Made by a program: the position numbers and the translations under genes. A stretch of DNA of 64,000 nt from a virus. The notes under the pieces were generated by a model. That model made no database searches, was not told where the DNA came from, and was given only the letters and a program-made list of their open reading frames with translations. The stretch lies in the IMG/VR virus record IMGVR_UViG_3300017917_004176, positions 1 through 64,000 of that record; one strand, written 5' to 3'. Positions 35,643-44,238 of this stretch are shown piece by piece (position 1 is the stretch's first letter; the number at the start of each line of letters is the position of its first letter).

Positions 35643-36404
35643 ATGCAACGCGGAAAAGGAATGAAATTTGTTGGAGATTCTCGCATATCAGCAGATCGAA
35701 AGCCAAATATACCAAAAGATTATTCAGAATATCCTGGTAAGACAGAGGCTTTTTGGCCGAATTTTCTTCTTCGAGAATGGATGGTTGGGTCAGTATTTTT
35801 AATTGGATTTTTATTTTTAACTGCCGCACATTCAGCCCCACTAGAAAGAATTGCAGATCCAACTGATACAAACTACATACCATTACCAGACTGGTACTTT
35901 TTATTTCTATATCAGCTATTGAAATACACATATGCCTCTGGTCCATATACTGTTATTGGTGGACTAGTGCTTCCTGGAATTGCCTTTGGAGCATTACTTT
36001 TAGCGCCATTTTTAGATCGTAGTGAGCATAGACGCCCATGGAAACGACCTTTGGCTACTTCATTTATGCTATTAGGAACAGCTGCAACTATCTACTTAAC
36101 GTGGGAGTCTGTAGTAACAACAGATTGGAATAAACGAGAAGAACAGGGAAAAATTGTGGAAGAAAAAGAAATTGATACAAAAGCAGAAGGATATATATTA
36201 TTGTCGAATAATGGTTGTATATCTTGTCATGGAAATGATTTGGCGGGTGGCGCTGTTGGCCCAACATTAATTAATACTGGACTAACTTCTGAAGAAATAA
36301 AATCAATTGCGATTAATGGAGTAGGCAATATGCCTGCTGGAATATTTAAGGGCACACAAGAAGAACTGCAAATATTGGCTGATTATTTAGCCGAATTAAA
36401 ATGA
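35643..36404 (+). CDS. qcrC: Menaquinol:cytochrome c reductase, cytochrome b/c subunit
   Basis: A 253-aa fusion as in Bacillus QcrC. The N-terminal part is subunit-IV-like with three helices and the quinol-site PLPDWYFLFLYQLLKYTYA region (PDWY in place of PEWY). The C-terminal part, outside the membrane, is a small cytochrome c with CISCH (Cys192, Cys195, His196) and a likely Met ligand in GNMPAG. No stop, frameshift or truncation. RBS GGGAGATG. It follows qcrB by 24 bases, the usual host order. Confidence 0.95.
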   Translation: MQRGKGMKFVGDSRISADRKPNIPKDYSEYPGKTEAFWPNFLLREWMVGSVFLIGFLFLTAAHSAPLERIADPTDTNYIPLPDWYFLFLYQLLKYTYASGPYTVIGGLVLPGIAFGALLLAPFLDRSEHRRPWKRPLATSFMLLGTAATIYLTWESVVTTDWNKREEQGKIVEEKEIDTKAEGYILLSNNGCISCHGNDLAGGAVGPTLINTGLTSEEIKSIAINGVGNMPAGIFKGTQEELQILADYLAELK

Positions 36405-36431
36405 TATGAATTTGAAGGGTAGAGCGCCAAA

Positions 36432-36599
36432 ATGAAGGGTAGAATGGTTAAAATATTAAAAGAACATGGAATTAGAAGAGATCCTGAGACTCTTGAAAAA
36501 CTTGAAAGAATAAAGACTCATCGAATTATAAACCTTTATTACAAAGAAATTGTAGACAAAGGGCTCTTAGATTCAGTTGACAAAAATAAAAATTCATGA
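36432..36599 (+). CDS. Small basic protein, 55 aa
   Basis: ATG at 36432 after AAGGGTAGAGCG. Product MKGRMVKILKEHGIRRDPET and onward is basic and helical; I recall similar short proteins in Bacillus phages. It marks the return to ordinary phage genes after qcrC. Its 3' end overlaps the next promoter. Function unknown. Confidence 0.55.
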   Translation: MKGRMVKILKEHGIRRDPETLEKLERIKTHRIINLYYKEIVDKGLLDSVDKNKNS

Positions 36600-36605
36600 T
36601 ATAAT
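36577..36605 (+). promoter_or_regulatory. Promoter TTGACA-17-TATAAT
   Basis: -35 within the end of the 55-aa gene, -10 at 36600-36605. Heads the recombination/replication block. Confidence 0.8.
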
Positions 36606-36640
36606 AGGTATATAATTAAATAAATGGAGGAATAAATTCA

Positions 36641-37477
36641 ATGAAAAAAATGATTAACAAGACAGTAGTTGAAGGCGTTTTGCTTGAAAAAGAATTACGC
36701 TCTGGTGTGGCAGAAAAATCTGGAGTGAAGTATATTGCAGGCAAATTACATCTTGAAACTGAAGATGGCAATACTATTTCAGTAGAGCTTTATGAAGGAG
36801 AAAAAACTTCAAAAGGTCTAGAAAATCCTAAGTTTGCTACTTTAAAAAGCATTTATGATAATGCTAAAACAAAGCATAGTGGTGCAGAAAAACCAACTCT
36901 TTTAAAGATTAATTCTGCATTTGGAACAAATGATTGGTATAATAAAGAAGGAGAGCTTGTTTGCTCTTTAGTAAATAAAGGTGGATATATTAATGTTGTA
37001 TCTGCTACATCTCCTAAATCTGAATTTGAAGTAGATGTTGTTATTCAATCAGTAGTTCCTGAGATTCGCAATGAAGTAGAAACTGGTCGCGCTTACGTTA
37101 ATGGTTTAATTTTTAACTATGCTAACCAAGCCCTTCCTGCTAAGTTTGTTGTTGATAATCCTAAAGGTGTAGCTTTCTTTGCTGCTCTGCCAAAAAATAC
37201 TTTTACTCGCGTTTGGGGAAAACAAGTTAACTCTAGTGTAACTTCTGAGCGCATGGAAGAGTCTGCTTTTGGCGATGCTAAAGTTGCAAAAACTTCTTAT
37301 ACTCGTAAAGAGTTTGTTATTACTGGTGCACAAGTTGAACCATATGATGACATGCAATTAACTGCAGATGAACTTAATACTGCTATTCAAAATCGTAATT
37401 TAGCTATGGCAGAATTAAAAAATCGAACAGTATCAAAAGAAACTTCAAAACCAGCTTTTGGTGGATTCTCATTCTAA
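36641..37477 (+). CDS. Probable single-stranded DNA-binding-type protein, 278 aa
   Basis: Beta-rich protein (KYIAGKLHLETEDGNTISVE, then FTRVWGKQVNSSV) with a glycine/aromatic C-terminal end KPAFGGFSF. It sits directly before a Sak4-like ATPase, where phages often carry an SSB or annealing partner. The fold could be an OB pair. Call based on context and composition rather than a definite motif. RBS TGGAGGAA. A weak hairpin GGGCGAA/TTCGCCC follows at 37483. Confidence 0.5.
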   Translation: MKKMINKTVVEGVLLEKELRSGVAEKSGVKYIAGKLHLETEDGNTISVELYEGEKTSKGLENPKFATLKSIYDNAKTKHSGAEKPTLLKINSAFGTNDWYNKEGELVCSLVNKGGYINVVSATSPKSEFEVDVVIQSVVPEIRNEVETGRAYVNGLIFNYANQALPAKFVVDNPKGVAFFAALPKNTFTRVWGKQVNSSVTSERMEESAFGDAKVAKTSYTRKEFVITGAQVEPYDDMQLTADELNTAIQNRNLAMAELKNRTVSKETSKPAFGGFSF

Positions 37478-37573
37478 TATTTAGGGCGAAGAAATTCGCC
37501 CCTAGATTTGAGGGCTTTAAGATTTAAAGTCTTGAAATGTAGTAAAAATATAAAAGAAAAGGTAGGAAAAACT

Positions 37574-38542
37574 ATGTCAATTTTTGATATTAAGCCGCAT
37601 CAAGTAAGTCGAGATTTGCGTGGATACTCTGTATTGTTTTATGGAGAACCAAAATCTGGTAAGACTACAACAGCTTCTAAGTTTCCAAAGTCGCTCATCA
37701 TTGCCTTTGAAAAAGGTTATGCTGCACTTCCTGGAGTTAAAGCTGCACCAGTTAATAGCTGGGGAGACTTCTTAAAGATTCTTCGTGAATTAAAAGATCC
37801 ACGAGCAAAAGATCTTTATGAAACTATTATCATTGATACTGCCGACATCGCTTATGATTATTGTGAGCAATATGTTTGTAATATGAATGGTGTTGACGCT
37901 ATCAATAAAATTCCTTTTGGTGGAGGATATTCTCAAGTTTCAAAAGAGTTTGATTCTAAGCTTCGTACAATTATTCAACTAGATTTCGGTTTGGTTTTAA
38001 TTTCACATGCTACTGATAAAACTTTCACTTCTGAAACTGGAGAAGAATACCACAAAATCGTTCCAACTTTACCAAATAAGGCTCGCTTAATTGTTGGTCG
38101 TATGTCTGATATTATTGGATATTCTCGTGGAGTAGAAACTGCAGAAGGCAATAAAACTATGTTGTTTATGCGTGGAACTCAACGATTTGAAGCAGGATCC
38201 CGCTTCAAGCATACTCCAGATGCTATCGAATTTACTTATCATAATCTAGTAGATGCTATTGCAGATGCTATTGATAAGCAAGCTCAAGAAGATGGAGGTC
38301 AGTTTGTTGTCGAGTCAAAAGACAACATCTATAAAAAAGTCGATTTAGACTTTGACTTTCTCATGGAATCATTTCAAGAAATCGTTAATGACTTACTTGA
38401 AAAAGATAAGGCAAAATACTTCCCTCGCATTACAGAAGTTGTGGAGCGCCATTTGGGTAAAGGCAAAAAAGCCAGTGAAATGACTCGTGATCAAGCCGAA
38501 CTATTAGATATTATCGTTTATGAATTAAGAGAATTGTTATAA
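37574..38542 (+). CDS. Sak4-like RecA-fold recombination ATPase
   Basis: A 322-aa protein with Walker A GEPKSGKTT (residues about 27-35), Walker B ETIIIDTAD (residues about 92-100) and a later IIGYSRG strand. This compact RecA core is typical of phage Sak4-type proteins that help single-strand annealing with SSB. ATG at 37574 is preferred; the frame is open 22 codons further but without a ribosome site. Followed by a terminator. Confidence 0.75.
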   Translation: MSIFDIKPHQVSRDLRGYSVLFYGEPKSGKTTTASKFPKSLIIAFEKGYAALPGVKAAPVNSWGDFLKILRELKDPRAKDLYETIIIDTADIAYDYCEQYVCNMNGVDAINKIPFGGGYSQVSKEFDSKLRTIIQLDFGLVLISHATDKTFTSETGEEYHKIVPTLPNKARLIVGRMSDIIGYSRGVETAEGNKTMLFMRGTQRFEAGSRFKHTPDAIEFTYHNLVDAIADAIDKQAQEDGGQFVVESKDNIYKKVDLDFDFLMESFQEIVNDLLEKDKAKYFPRITEVVERHLGKGKKASEMTRDQAELLDIIVYELRELL

Positions 38543-38551
38543 AAATTAATT

Positions 38552-38575
38552 GGGGAGGCTAACAACCTCCCTTTT
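38552..38575 (+). terminator. Terminator GGGAGG/CCTCCC
   Basis: 6-bp GC stem with loop CTAACAA, then TTTTATTTT. Confidence 0.75.
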
Positions 38576-38594
38576 ATTTTAGGGTGGTATTGGT

Positions 38595-39095
38595 ATGAGT
38601 AGATTAGTAAAATGTTTATATTGCGAAAAAACAATAAATAGACAACAAGAATCTTTTGTTCAAAAGAATTCTCGATATGCTCATACTCAATGCGACCAAG
38701 AGCATAATAGAGAACAATTTGAAAGAGATGGTTTAACTGACTACATTATAAAGCTTTTTGGTGATAGAGTTAATTTTGGAATGGTTGGCAAACAAATTAA
38801 AAACTTTTCTGATGATTATGATTATACTTTATCAGGAATAAAAGGAACTCTTTATTATTGTTATGAAGTAAAAAAGATGAACATTAATATGGCGCAGGGA
38901 ATAGGTATCGTTCCATATTATTACAATGAAGCTAAAAACTATTTTGAAAAAGTTGAAAAACAAAGATTAAATATTGGTGTTGATTTCACTCCATACAAAA
39001 AGAAATCTGTTTATATAAAATCTCCAAGAACATCTGTCCTAAAGCCAGCAGAGTCTTTAGATGATTTGGAAAGGTGGTTGCTAGAAAATGAGTAA
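38595..39095 (+). CDS. Hypothetical replication-region protein with Cys pair, 166 aa
   Basis: N-terminal CLYC (residues about 8-11) with a later HTQC, probably one zinc site. The rest is basic and aromatic, ending in an acidic helix (SLDDLERWLLENE). Overlaps the helicase gene by eight bases, so a helicase-loading or primosome role is possible. RBS is weak (AGGGTGG). Not recognised as a named family. Confidence 0.6.
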   Translation: MSRLVKCLYCEKTINRQQESFVQKNSRYAHTQCDQEHNREQFERDGLTDYIIKLFGDRVNFGMVGKQIKNFSDDYDYTLSGIKGTLYYCYEVKKMNINMAQGIGIVPYYYNEAKNYFEKVEKQRLNIGVDFTPYKKKSVYIKSPRTSVLKPAESLDDLERWLLENE

Positions 39096-40626
39096 TAACT
39101 CATTATATGATACTAAGTCTACTATACAAGTATTAGCAGGATTATACAAAAATCCAAATTTGTTTGATAGATACGATAAATATTCTTTGAGCTGGCAAGA
39201 TTTCAATATTCCTATACATCGAATTATTTTTAATGCTCTTCATAATCTAACTATGCAAGGTGTTAAGAATCCAGGTGTAGTTGATATAGAAAATTATCTT
39301 TTCGCAAGAGCACAAATAAAAGAAATATATGATAAAGAAAATGGGGCGCAATTTCTTCAACATCTCGAGTCTCTTGCGGACTTGAGTAATTTTGACTATT
39401 ATTACAACAGAATGAAAAAGTTTTCTTTGCTTGCGTCTTTTTATGATAATGGTATAGATATTTCTACCATTTATAATAAAGACATTATAGATCCTGCTGT
39501 GAAGCGGAAGCAAGAAGATTATATTGATAATTTATCTATTGATGAATTAGTTTCTATAATAAATAATAAAATAGAAGAAATTACTAAAAGTTTATTAGGA
39601 AGTACGATTTCAGAAACAAAACAAATTGGAGAAGGTCTTTCAGACTTAATTGAAAGCTATAAAATTCAACCAGAAATCGGGATCCCATTATATGGCCCCC
39701 TCATTAATACTATAACTCGAGGTGCTCGATTAAAAAAGTTTTATTTGCGATCCGCTCCAACCGGAGTTGGTAAAACTCGTATGATGATGGCAGATGTTTG
39801 TAACTTTGCAACCGATAAAATTTTTGACTTAACTAAAAATACTTGGGTTGAAAATGGAACATCAGAGCCTTCTTTGTTTATTACAACAGAGTTAGAAATA
39901 GATGAGTGTCAAACAATGGCATTGGCATTCTTAAGTGGAGTGCAAGAGGAAAAGATATTGAATGGCTCATATGATTCTTATGAACATAAACGCATAACTC
40001 AGGCAGCTAAAGTTTTAGAAAAATCTCCATTGTGGATTGAGCACTTACCAAACTTTTCTTTAAGAGATATTGAAAGTGTGATACGTAGGCATGTAAGAGA
40101 GAATGGTGTTCGATATATAGCATTTGATTATTTGCACACTTCATTAAGAATATTAGAAGAGATTTCTCAAAAAGCAAAAGGTATAGCTTTACGAGAAGAC
40201 AATGTTCTTTTTATGATAGCTATTAAAATAAAAGACTTATGTAATGAGCTTGGAGTTTTTATCTTATCTGGTACGCAATTAAATGCAGACTGGGAGAGTA
40301 GAGGAACTTCAAATCAAAACGTACTTCGTGGGGCAAAAGCGATAGCAGATAAAATTGACTTAGGTATTATTTCTGTACCAGTAACAGATGAAGATCGAGA
40401 GTCTTTAAAGAACTTTGTTACAGCCAATGTTTTGCCTATGCCAAATTTAGTTCACCATATCTATAAAAATAGACGTGGGAAATTTAAATCTGTTAAGCTT
40501 TGGTGTAGTGCAGATCTAGGAATTTGCAGAGTAACCCCTTTATTTTTAACTGATGATAATTATAACTTAATTGAAATTGAAGACTTGGATATTATTGTTG
40601 AGAATGAAATAGACTTGACCAAATAA
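39088..40626 (+). CDS. Replicative DNA helicase, DnaB-like
   Basis: A 512-aa protein: N-terminal helical domain, then the RecA-like motor with Walker A RSAPTGVGKTR (residue about 225), Walker B IAFDYLHT, and SGTQLNAD / LRGAKAIADKID motifs of DnaB. It unwinds the fork ahead of the encoded polymerase. Overlaps the preceding gene, so probably coupled. Confidence 0.85.
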   Translation: MSNNSLYDTKSTIQVLAGLYKNPNLFDRYDKYSLSWQDFNIPIHRIIFNALHNLTMQGVKNPGVVDIENYLFARAQIKEIYDKENGAQFLQHLESLADLSNFDYYYNRMKKFSLLASFYDNGIDISTIYNKDIIDPAVKRKQEDYIDNLSIDELVSIINNKIEEITKSLLGSTISETKQIGEGLSDLIESYKIQPEIGIPLYGPLINTITRGARLKKFYLRSAPTGVGKTRMMMADVCNFATDKIFDLTKNTWVENGTSEPSLFITTELEIDECQTMALAFLSGVQEEKILNGSYDSYEHKRITQAAKVLEKSPLWIEHLPNFSLRDIESVIRRHVRENGVRYIAFDYLHTSLRILEEISQKAKGIALREDNVLFMIAIKIKDLCNELGVFILSGTQLNADWESRGTSNQNVLRGAKAIADKIDLGIISVPVTDEDRESLKNFVTANVLPMPNLVHHIYKNRRGKFKSVKLWCSADLGICRVTPLFLTDDNYNLIEIEDLDIIVENEIDLTK

Positions 40627-40643
40627 TAAAAAAATGTTATAAT
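40615..40643 (+). promoter_or_regulatory. Promoter TTGACC-17-TATAAT
   Basis: -35 in the last helicase codons, -10 at 40638-40643. Starts the primase transcript. Confidence 0.7.
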
Positions 40644-40658
40644 AAAAATAAAAAGGAT

Positions 40659-41741
40659 GTGGTTTTTATCTACGATAAAGACCTAGTAAAAATAGAATTA
40701 AAAACCGAAGAAATCCTTAGAATACTGCAAAAGCTTGGTGCGGCAGAGCCATATACGAAAGATGGAAATATTGTTCTTGAAACTATATGTCACAACCCAC
40801 CAGGCGAAGGCAGTAATAAATTATACTATTATCCAAATACAGGATTATTTAAATGCTATACTCATTGTGGCGAAAGCTTTGATATTTATGAGTTAATAAT
40901 AAAAAATAATAAGGCTTCTAATGTTTCAGAAGCAATGAAGTGGATAGATAGAAATATAAAAGGATTTTCTATTAATCAAAATGATTCAGAAGAATGGCAA
41001 ATAACAAAAAGCTATAGAGATTTGTTTTCTATAGAACGAGGATTCAAAGAACAAGATATAATAATTTATGATAAAAAAGTTTTGTCTGTCTTGCCCTTCT
41101 ATATTATTAAAGATTGGCTTGATGAAGGTATCTCTGTTCGAGCTATGCAACAATTTGAAATTAAGTTTAATCCAGTAAATAATTCAGTTATTATTCCACA
41201 CTTTGATATAGATGGAAATCTAATTGGAATTAGACAGCGAACACTAGTAAAAGAAGATGAGATATATGGTAAATATAAACCTGCCACGATAGATGGTAAA
41301 ATGTATAATCATCCTTTATCTGTTGCTGCTTACGGCCTAAACTTAAATAAAGATAATATTAAAAAAAGTAAAATAGCTATTATCTTTGAAGGAGAAAAGT
41401 CAGTTCTTCTTTATGAAAGTTATTTTGGCAGAAAGAGAAATATATCTGTTGCTTGTTGTGGATCATCAATTTCAGAATCTCAAATAGATGAATTGATAAA
41501 AGCAGGCGCGGAAGAAATTTGTATTGCTTTTGATAAAGAGTTTCACTTATTGGGTGATTCAGACTATCAACTTCAAGTAAAACATTTAAATCATATATTT
41601 AACAAGTATAAAGAAAAAGCTTTAATTAGTTTTATATTTGACAAGGAAAATAAGCTTGGTTATAAAGATGCCCCTATAGATAGAGGTGAAGATACTTTCA
41701 TTTATCTTTTTAATCAAAGATTTACATTGAAAGAGGAATGA
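40659..41741 (+). CDS. DNA primase, DnaG-type
   Basis: A 360-aa primase: zinc-binding CHNPPGEGSN...FKCYTHC (Cys44, His45, Cys66, Cys70), linker, and TOPRIM domain with IIFEGEKSVLL and CIAFDKEF supplying the acidic metal ligands. Shorter than host DnaG because the C-terminal helicase-binding domain is missing. The start is uncertain: GTG 40659 lies close to AAAAGG, and an ATC at 40668 has the spacing other genes use. Confidence 0.82.
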   Translation: MVFIYDKDLVKIELKTEEILRILQKLGAAEPYTKDGNIVLETICHNPPGEGSNKLYYYPNTGLFKCYTHCGESFDIYELIIKNNKASNVSEAMKWIDRNIKGFSINQNDSEEWQITKSYRDLFSIERGFKEQDIIIYDKKVLSVLPFYIIKDWLDEGISVRAMQQFEIKFNPVNNSVIIPHFDIDGNLIGIRQRTLVKEDEIYGKYKPATIDGKMYNHPLSVAAYGLNLNKDNIKKSKIAIIFEGEKSVLLYESYFGRKRNISVACCGSSISESQIDELIKAGAEEICIAFDKEFHLLGDSDYQLQVKHLNHIFNKYKEKALISFIFDKENKLGYKDAPIDRGEDTFIYLFNQRFTLKEE

Positions 41742-43480
41742 AAATGAAATATGCTTTAATATCAGAACCAAAACATAATTTAACTACTATAGAACAAATA
41801 TTAGTTAATAGGGGAATTGAGATTTCAAAAATCAATAATTATATAAGAACAACTGATGATGTTTTATATAGTCCCCTATTATTAAACAATATAGAAAATG
41901 GAATTGACATTTTACTGAGTCACTTAGAAAAAAAATCTAAGATACTTTTACAACTTGATTCTGATTGTGATGGATATACATCTGGCGCATTGCTATTAAA
42001 TTATTTATATGCAGTTAATTCTGAATGGTTAAATAATATAGATTTCAGAGTTCATTCTGGAAAAGAACATGGTTTAGACTTTGCGCTAATTGAATCATTA
42101 ACATCTGATGACTATCAATTAATTCTTGTGCCAGATGCAAGCTCAAATGAATATGAAATTCATGCCCTACTTAAATCTAAGAAAATAGATTGTTTAATTA
42201 TTGACCACCATGAAGCTCCTGCTCAATCTGAAAATGCGATTGTTATAAATCCCCAATTAGATGACTACCCAAATAAAAATCTCAGTGCTGTTGGAGTTGT
42301 TTATAAATTTTGTAAACTATTAGACTCAAAACTCGGTGTAGATTTAGCAGACAATTTTTTAGATTTAGTTGCTCTTGGAATGGTTGCAGATATGATGGAT
42401 ATAAGAGAGCTTGAAACTAAGCATTTAATTTCTAAGGGTATTATTAATATAAGAAATCCTTTTATTAAAAGCTTAATCGAAAGACAATCTAATTCTTTAA
42501 AAGATGGATTAAGTCCAAATAGTTTTGGTTTTTATATTGCACCTTTAATAAATGCAACTATAAGAATAGGAACAGAAGAAGAAAAGCTAACTATGTTTAA
42601 AGGCTTTTTAGATAAGTATGCTAATGAAGAAATGGATTCAACAAAGCGAGGCGCCAAGCCAGGAGAAACTGAAACGTTTGCTGATAGAGCTGCTAGACAG
42701 TCTATGAATATAAAAAATCGACAAGCAAAAATGAGAGACGAAGGTATAGCTTTAATTGAAGAGATTATTCAACGAGAATCTTTAAATGACAATAAAGTTT
42801 TAGTTGTTGTTCTAGACCAAGATATAGATAAAAATTTATCTGGTTTAATAGCAAATAAAATAATGTCTAAATACAAAAAACCAGTTTTAATTTTAAGAAA
42901 CAATAATGAAACTTTAAATGGCTCTGCAAGAGGATATGAGAAGTCTGAGTTGCGCGACTTTAAATTATTCTTAAATGATTCTGGATTAGTAAATTATGCA
43001 GAGGGCCACGCTAACGCGTTTGGAGCGGGAATAGATAAGGATAAGCTTGAAAACTTTATCGAATATTCTAATGAACAATTAAAAGATTTTGATTTTAGTG
43101 CAACCCATTTAGTTGATTTTATTTGGGACTCTGAGACTCTAACTTCCCAAGATATTTTTGATGTAGCGAATCTTAGAAGTTTTTGGGGCAAAGGTGTAGA
43201 AGAAGCTTTAATTTGTATCAAGGGATTAAAAGTAACTAAAGATAGAATTGCATTGCTTTCTCCAGATAAAAGCCCTACAATAAAGATTAATTTTAAAGGA
43301 ATTGATTTTATTAAATTTGGTTCGAGTCAACAAGAATTTGAATCTCTTCGTGCTGATACTGGATATATAGAAATCGATATAGTTGGAAAATGCTCTATAA
43401 ATGAATGGAATGGTAATATCACAGCCCAAGTTTTTATTGAAGACTATGCAATCAAAGATACTAAGGCTTGGTATTTCTAA
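41738..43480 (+). CDS. RecJ-like DHH single-strand exonuclease
   Basis: A 580-aa protein of the DHH family. Motif I QLDSDCDGYTSG, motif II LVPDASS, motif III DHHEAP, motif IV VALGMVADMMD, then a DHHA1-like segment (GSARGYEKSELRD; EGHANAFGAG). RecJ degrades single-stranded DNA 5'-3' in recombination and repair. Its start overlaps the primase stop (ATGA); ATG 41744 is an alternative. Confidence 0.85.
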   Translation: MKMKYALISEPKHNLTTIEQILVNRGIEISKINNYIRTTDDVLYSPLLLNNIENGIDILLSHLEKKSKILLQLDSDCDGYTSGALLLNYLYAVNSEWLNNIDFRVHSGKEHGLDFALIESLTSDDYQLILVPDASSNEYEIHALLKSKKIDCLIIDHHEAPAQSENAIVINPQLDDYPNKNLSAVGVVYKFCKLLDSKLGVDLADNFLDLVALGMVADMMDIRELETKHLISKGIINIRNPFIKSLIERQSNSLKDGLSPNSFGFYIAPLINATIRIGTEEEKLTMFKGFLDKYANEEMDSTKRGAKPGETETFADRAARQSMNIKNRQAKMRDEGIALIEEIIQRESLNDNKVLVVVLDQDIDKNLSGLIANKIMSKYKKPVLILRNNNETLNGSARGYEKSELRDFKLFLNDSGLVNYAEGHANAFGAGIDKDKLENFIEYSNEQLKDFDFSATHLVDFIWDSETLTSQDIFDVANLRSFWGKGVEEALICIKGLKVTKDRIALLSPDKSPTIKINFKGIDFIKFGSSQQEFESLRADTGYIEIDIVGKCSINEWNGNITAQVFIEDYAIKDTKAWYF

Positions 43481-43485
43481 AAGAA

Positions 43486-43530
43486 AATGGTTGGTTAATT
43501 AAATATAATCAATCATTTTTTCTTTTTATA
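43486..43530 (+). terminator. Terminator ATGGTTGGTT/AATCAATCAT
   Basis: 10-bp stem with two G-T pairs and a long T-run just after the RecJ-like gene. Confidence 0.8.
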
Positions 43531-43591
43531 TTATACAGCAAGAGAAAAATAAAATATCTCTTAGAGTAAAATTAATAGGAGATGGTGGTTT

Positions 43592-43843
43592 TTGTCTCAA
43601 AATTTAATTGATTTTTTTATTATGCAAGGTCCATATGCAGTCTTGTTTGTCCTACTTTTGGTTCATACTCAAAAGCAGGCGACTAAACGAGAAGAAAGAT
43701 TAATGGAACACCTTGAGAAAACATCACAAACTTTATCAGCTATCCACTTTAACTTAATGGAACTTGAAGCCAAATTAATGGATCAGGACGCTAAGTTAGA
43801 TGAGATATGGGAAGAAATTCAAAATGTCAAGGAGGAAGAATAA
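43592..43843 (+). CDS. BhlA/UviB-type holin-like protein
   Basis: TTG start at 43592 with GGAGATGG upstream. An 83-aa protein with one N-terminal membrane helix (GPYAVLFVLLLVHTQ) and a long charged coiled coil. This is the layout of BhlA/UviB, bacteriocin-associated and phage holin-like proteins. It is followed without a gap by a second small membrane protein; together they may form the lysis pore or a holin pair. Confidence 0.75.
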   Translation: MSQNLIDFFIMQGPYAVLFVLLLVHTQKQATKREERLMEHLEKTSQTLSAIHFNLMELEAKLMDQDAKLDEIWEEIQNVKEEE

Positions 43844-44139
43844 TGTTTGGAATTAACAAAGCAATGTTAGAGTCTTATCTTCGTAGTTTACTTGGACAAG
43901 TTTTTGCAGCAGTAGCTGTAGTAATGGGCGCAGAAGGTCTTGCTAGTCCATTAGAGTTTGGTGCTGGAGAATGGATCTTAGTAGCAAATGCTCTTTGGGC
44001 ATCTTTACTTCCAGTAGCTTTACGCTATTTCAATTCTAAAGATCCAGCATTCGGCCGTGTAGCCGCAACAGTTGGAACTGAAGTTGGAAAAAAACTTGAA
44101 GCAGAAGGCAAAAAAAGAAGTAAAAAAGCAGCGAAGTAA
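43843..44139 (+). CDS. Small membrane protein, holin-like, 98 aa
   Basis: ATG at 43843 overlaps the previous stop as TAATG, with AAGGAGG upstream. Two hydrophobic segments (LGQVFAAVAVVMGAEGLA; WILVANALWASLLPVALRYF), then DPAFGRVA and a Lys-rich tail. The pattern resembles a phage holin family. GC content is above its neighbours. Likely works with the BhlA-type protein. Confidence 0.65.
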   Translation: MFGINKAMLESYLRSLLGQVFAAVAVVMGAEGLASPLEFGAGEWILVANALWASLLPVALRYFNSKDPAFGRVAATVGTEVGKKLEAEGKKRSKKAAK

Positions 44140-44149
44140 ATAAAGTTAG

Positions 44150-44185
44150 GGTTAAGAGCCAAAAGCTCTTAGCCCATTTCTTTGT
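44150..44185 (+). terminator. Terminator GGGTTAAGAGC/GCTCTTAGCCC
   Basis: Long stem with one bulge and loop CAAAA, then ATTTCTTTGTTTT. Confidence 0.8.
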
Positions 44186-44189
44186 TTTA

Positions 44190-44218
44190 TTGACACAATT
44201 TTAAAAATATAGTATAAT
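44190..44218 (+). promoter_or_regulatory. Promoter TTGACA-17-TATAAT
   Basis: Boxes at 44190-44195 and 44213-44218, 20 bases before the helicase gene. Confidence 0.8.
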
Positions 44219-44238
44219 AAATATAGAGGTGAAAAATA

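Noticed and set aside
34944-36404. qcrB-qcrC as assembly contamination from host DNA
   Set aside because: Both borders join typical phage genes with the usual spacing and promoters, and no host neighbour such as qcrA is carried. Cannot be excluded without reads, so it is listed as the first check instead.
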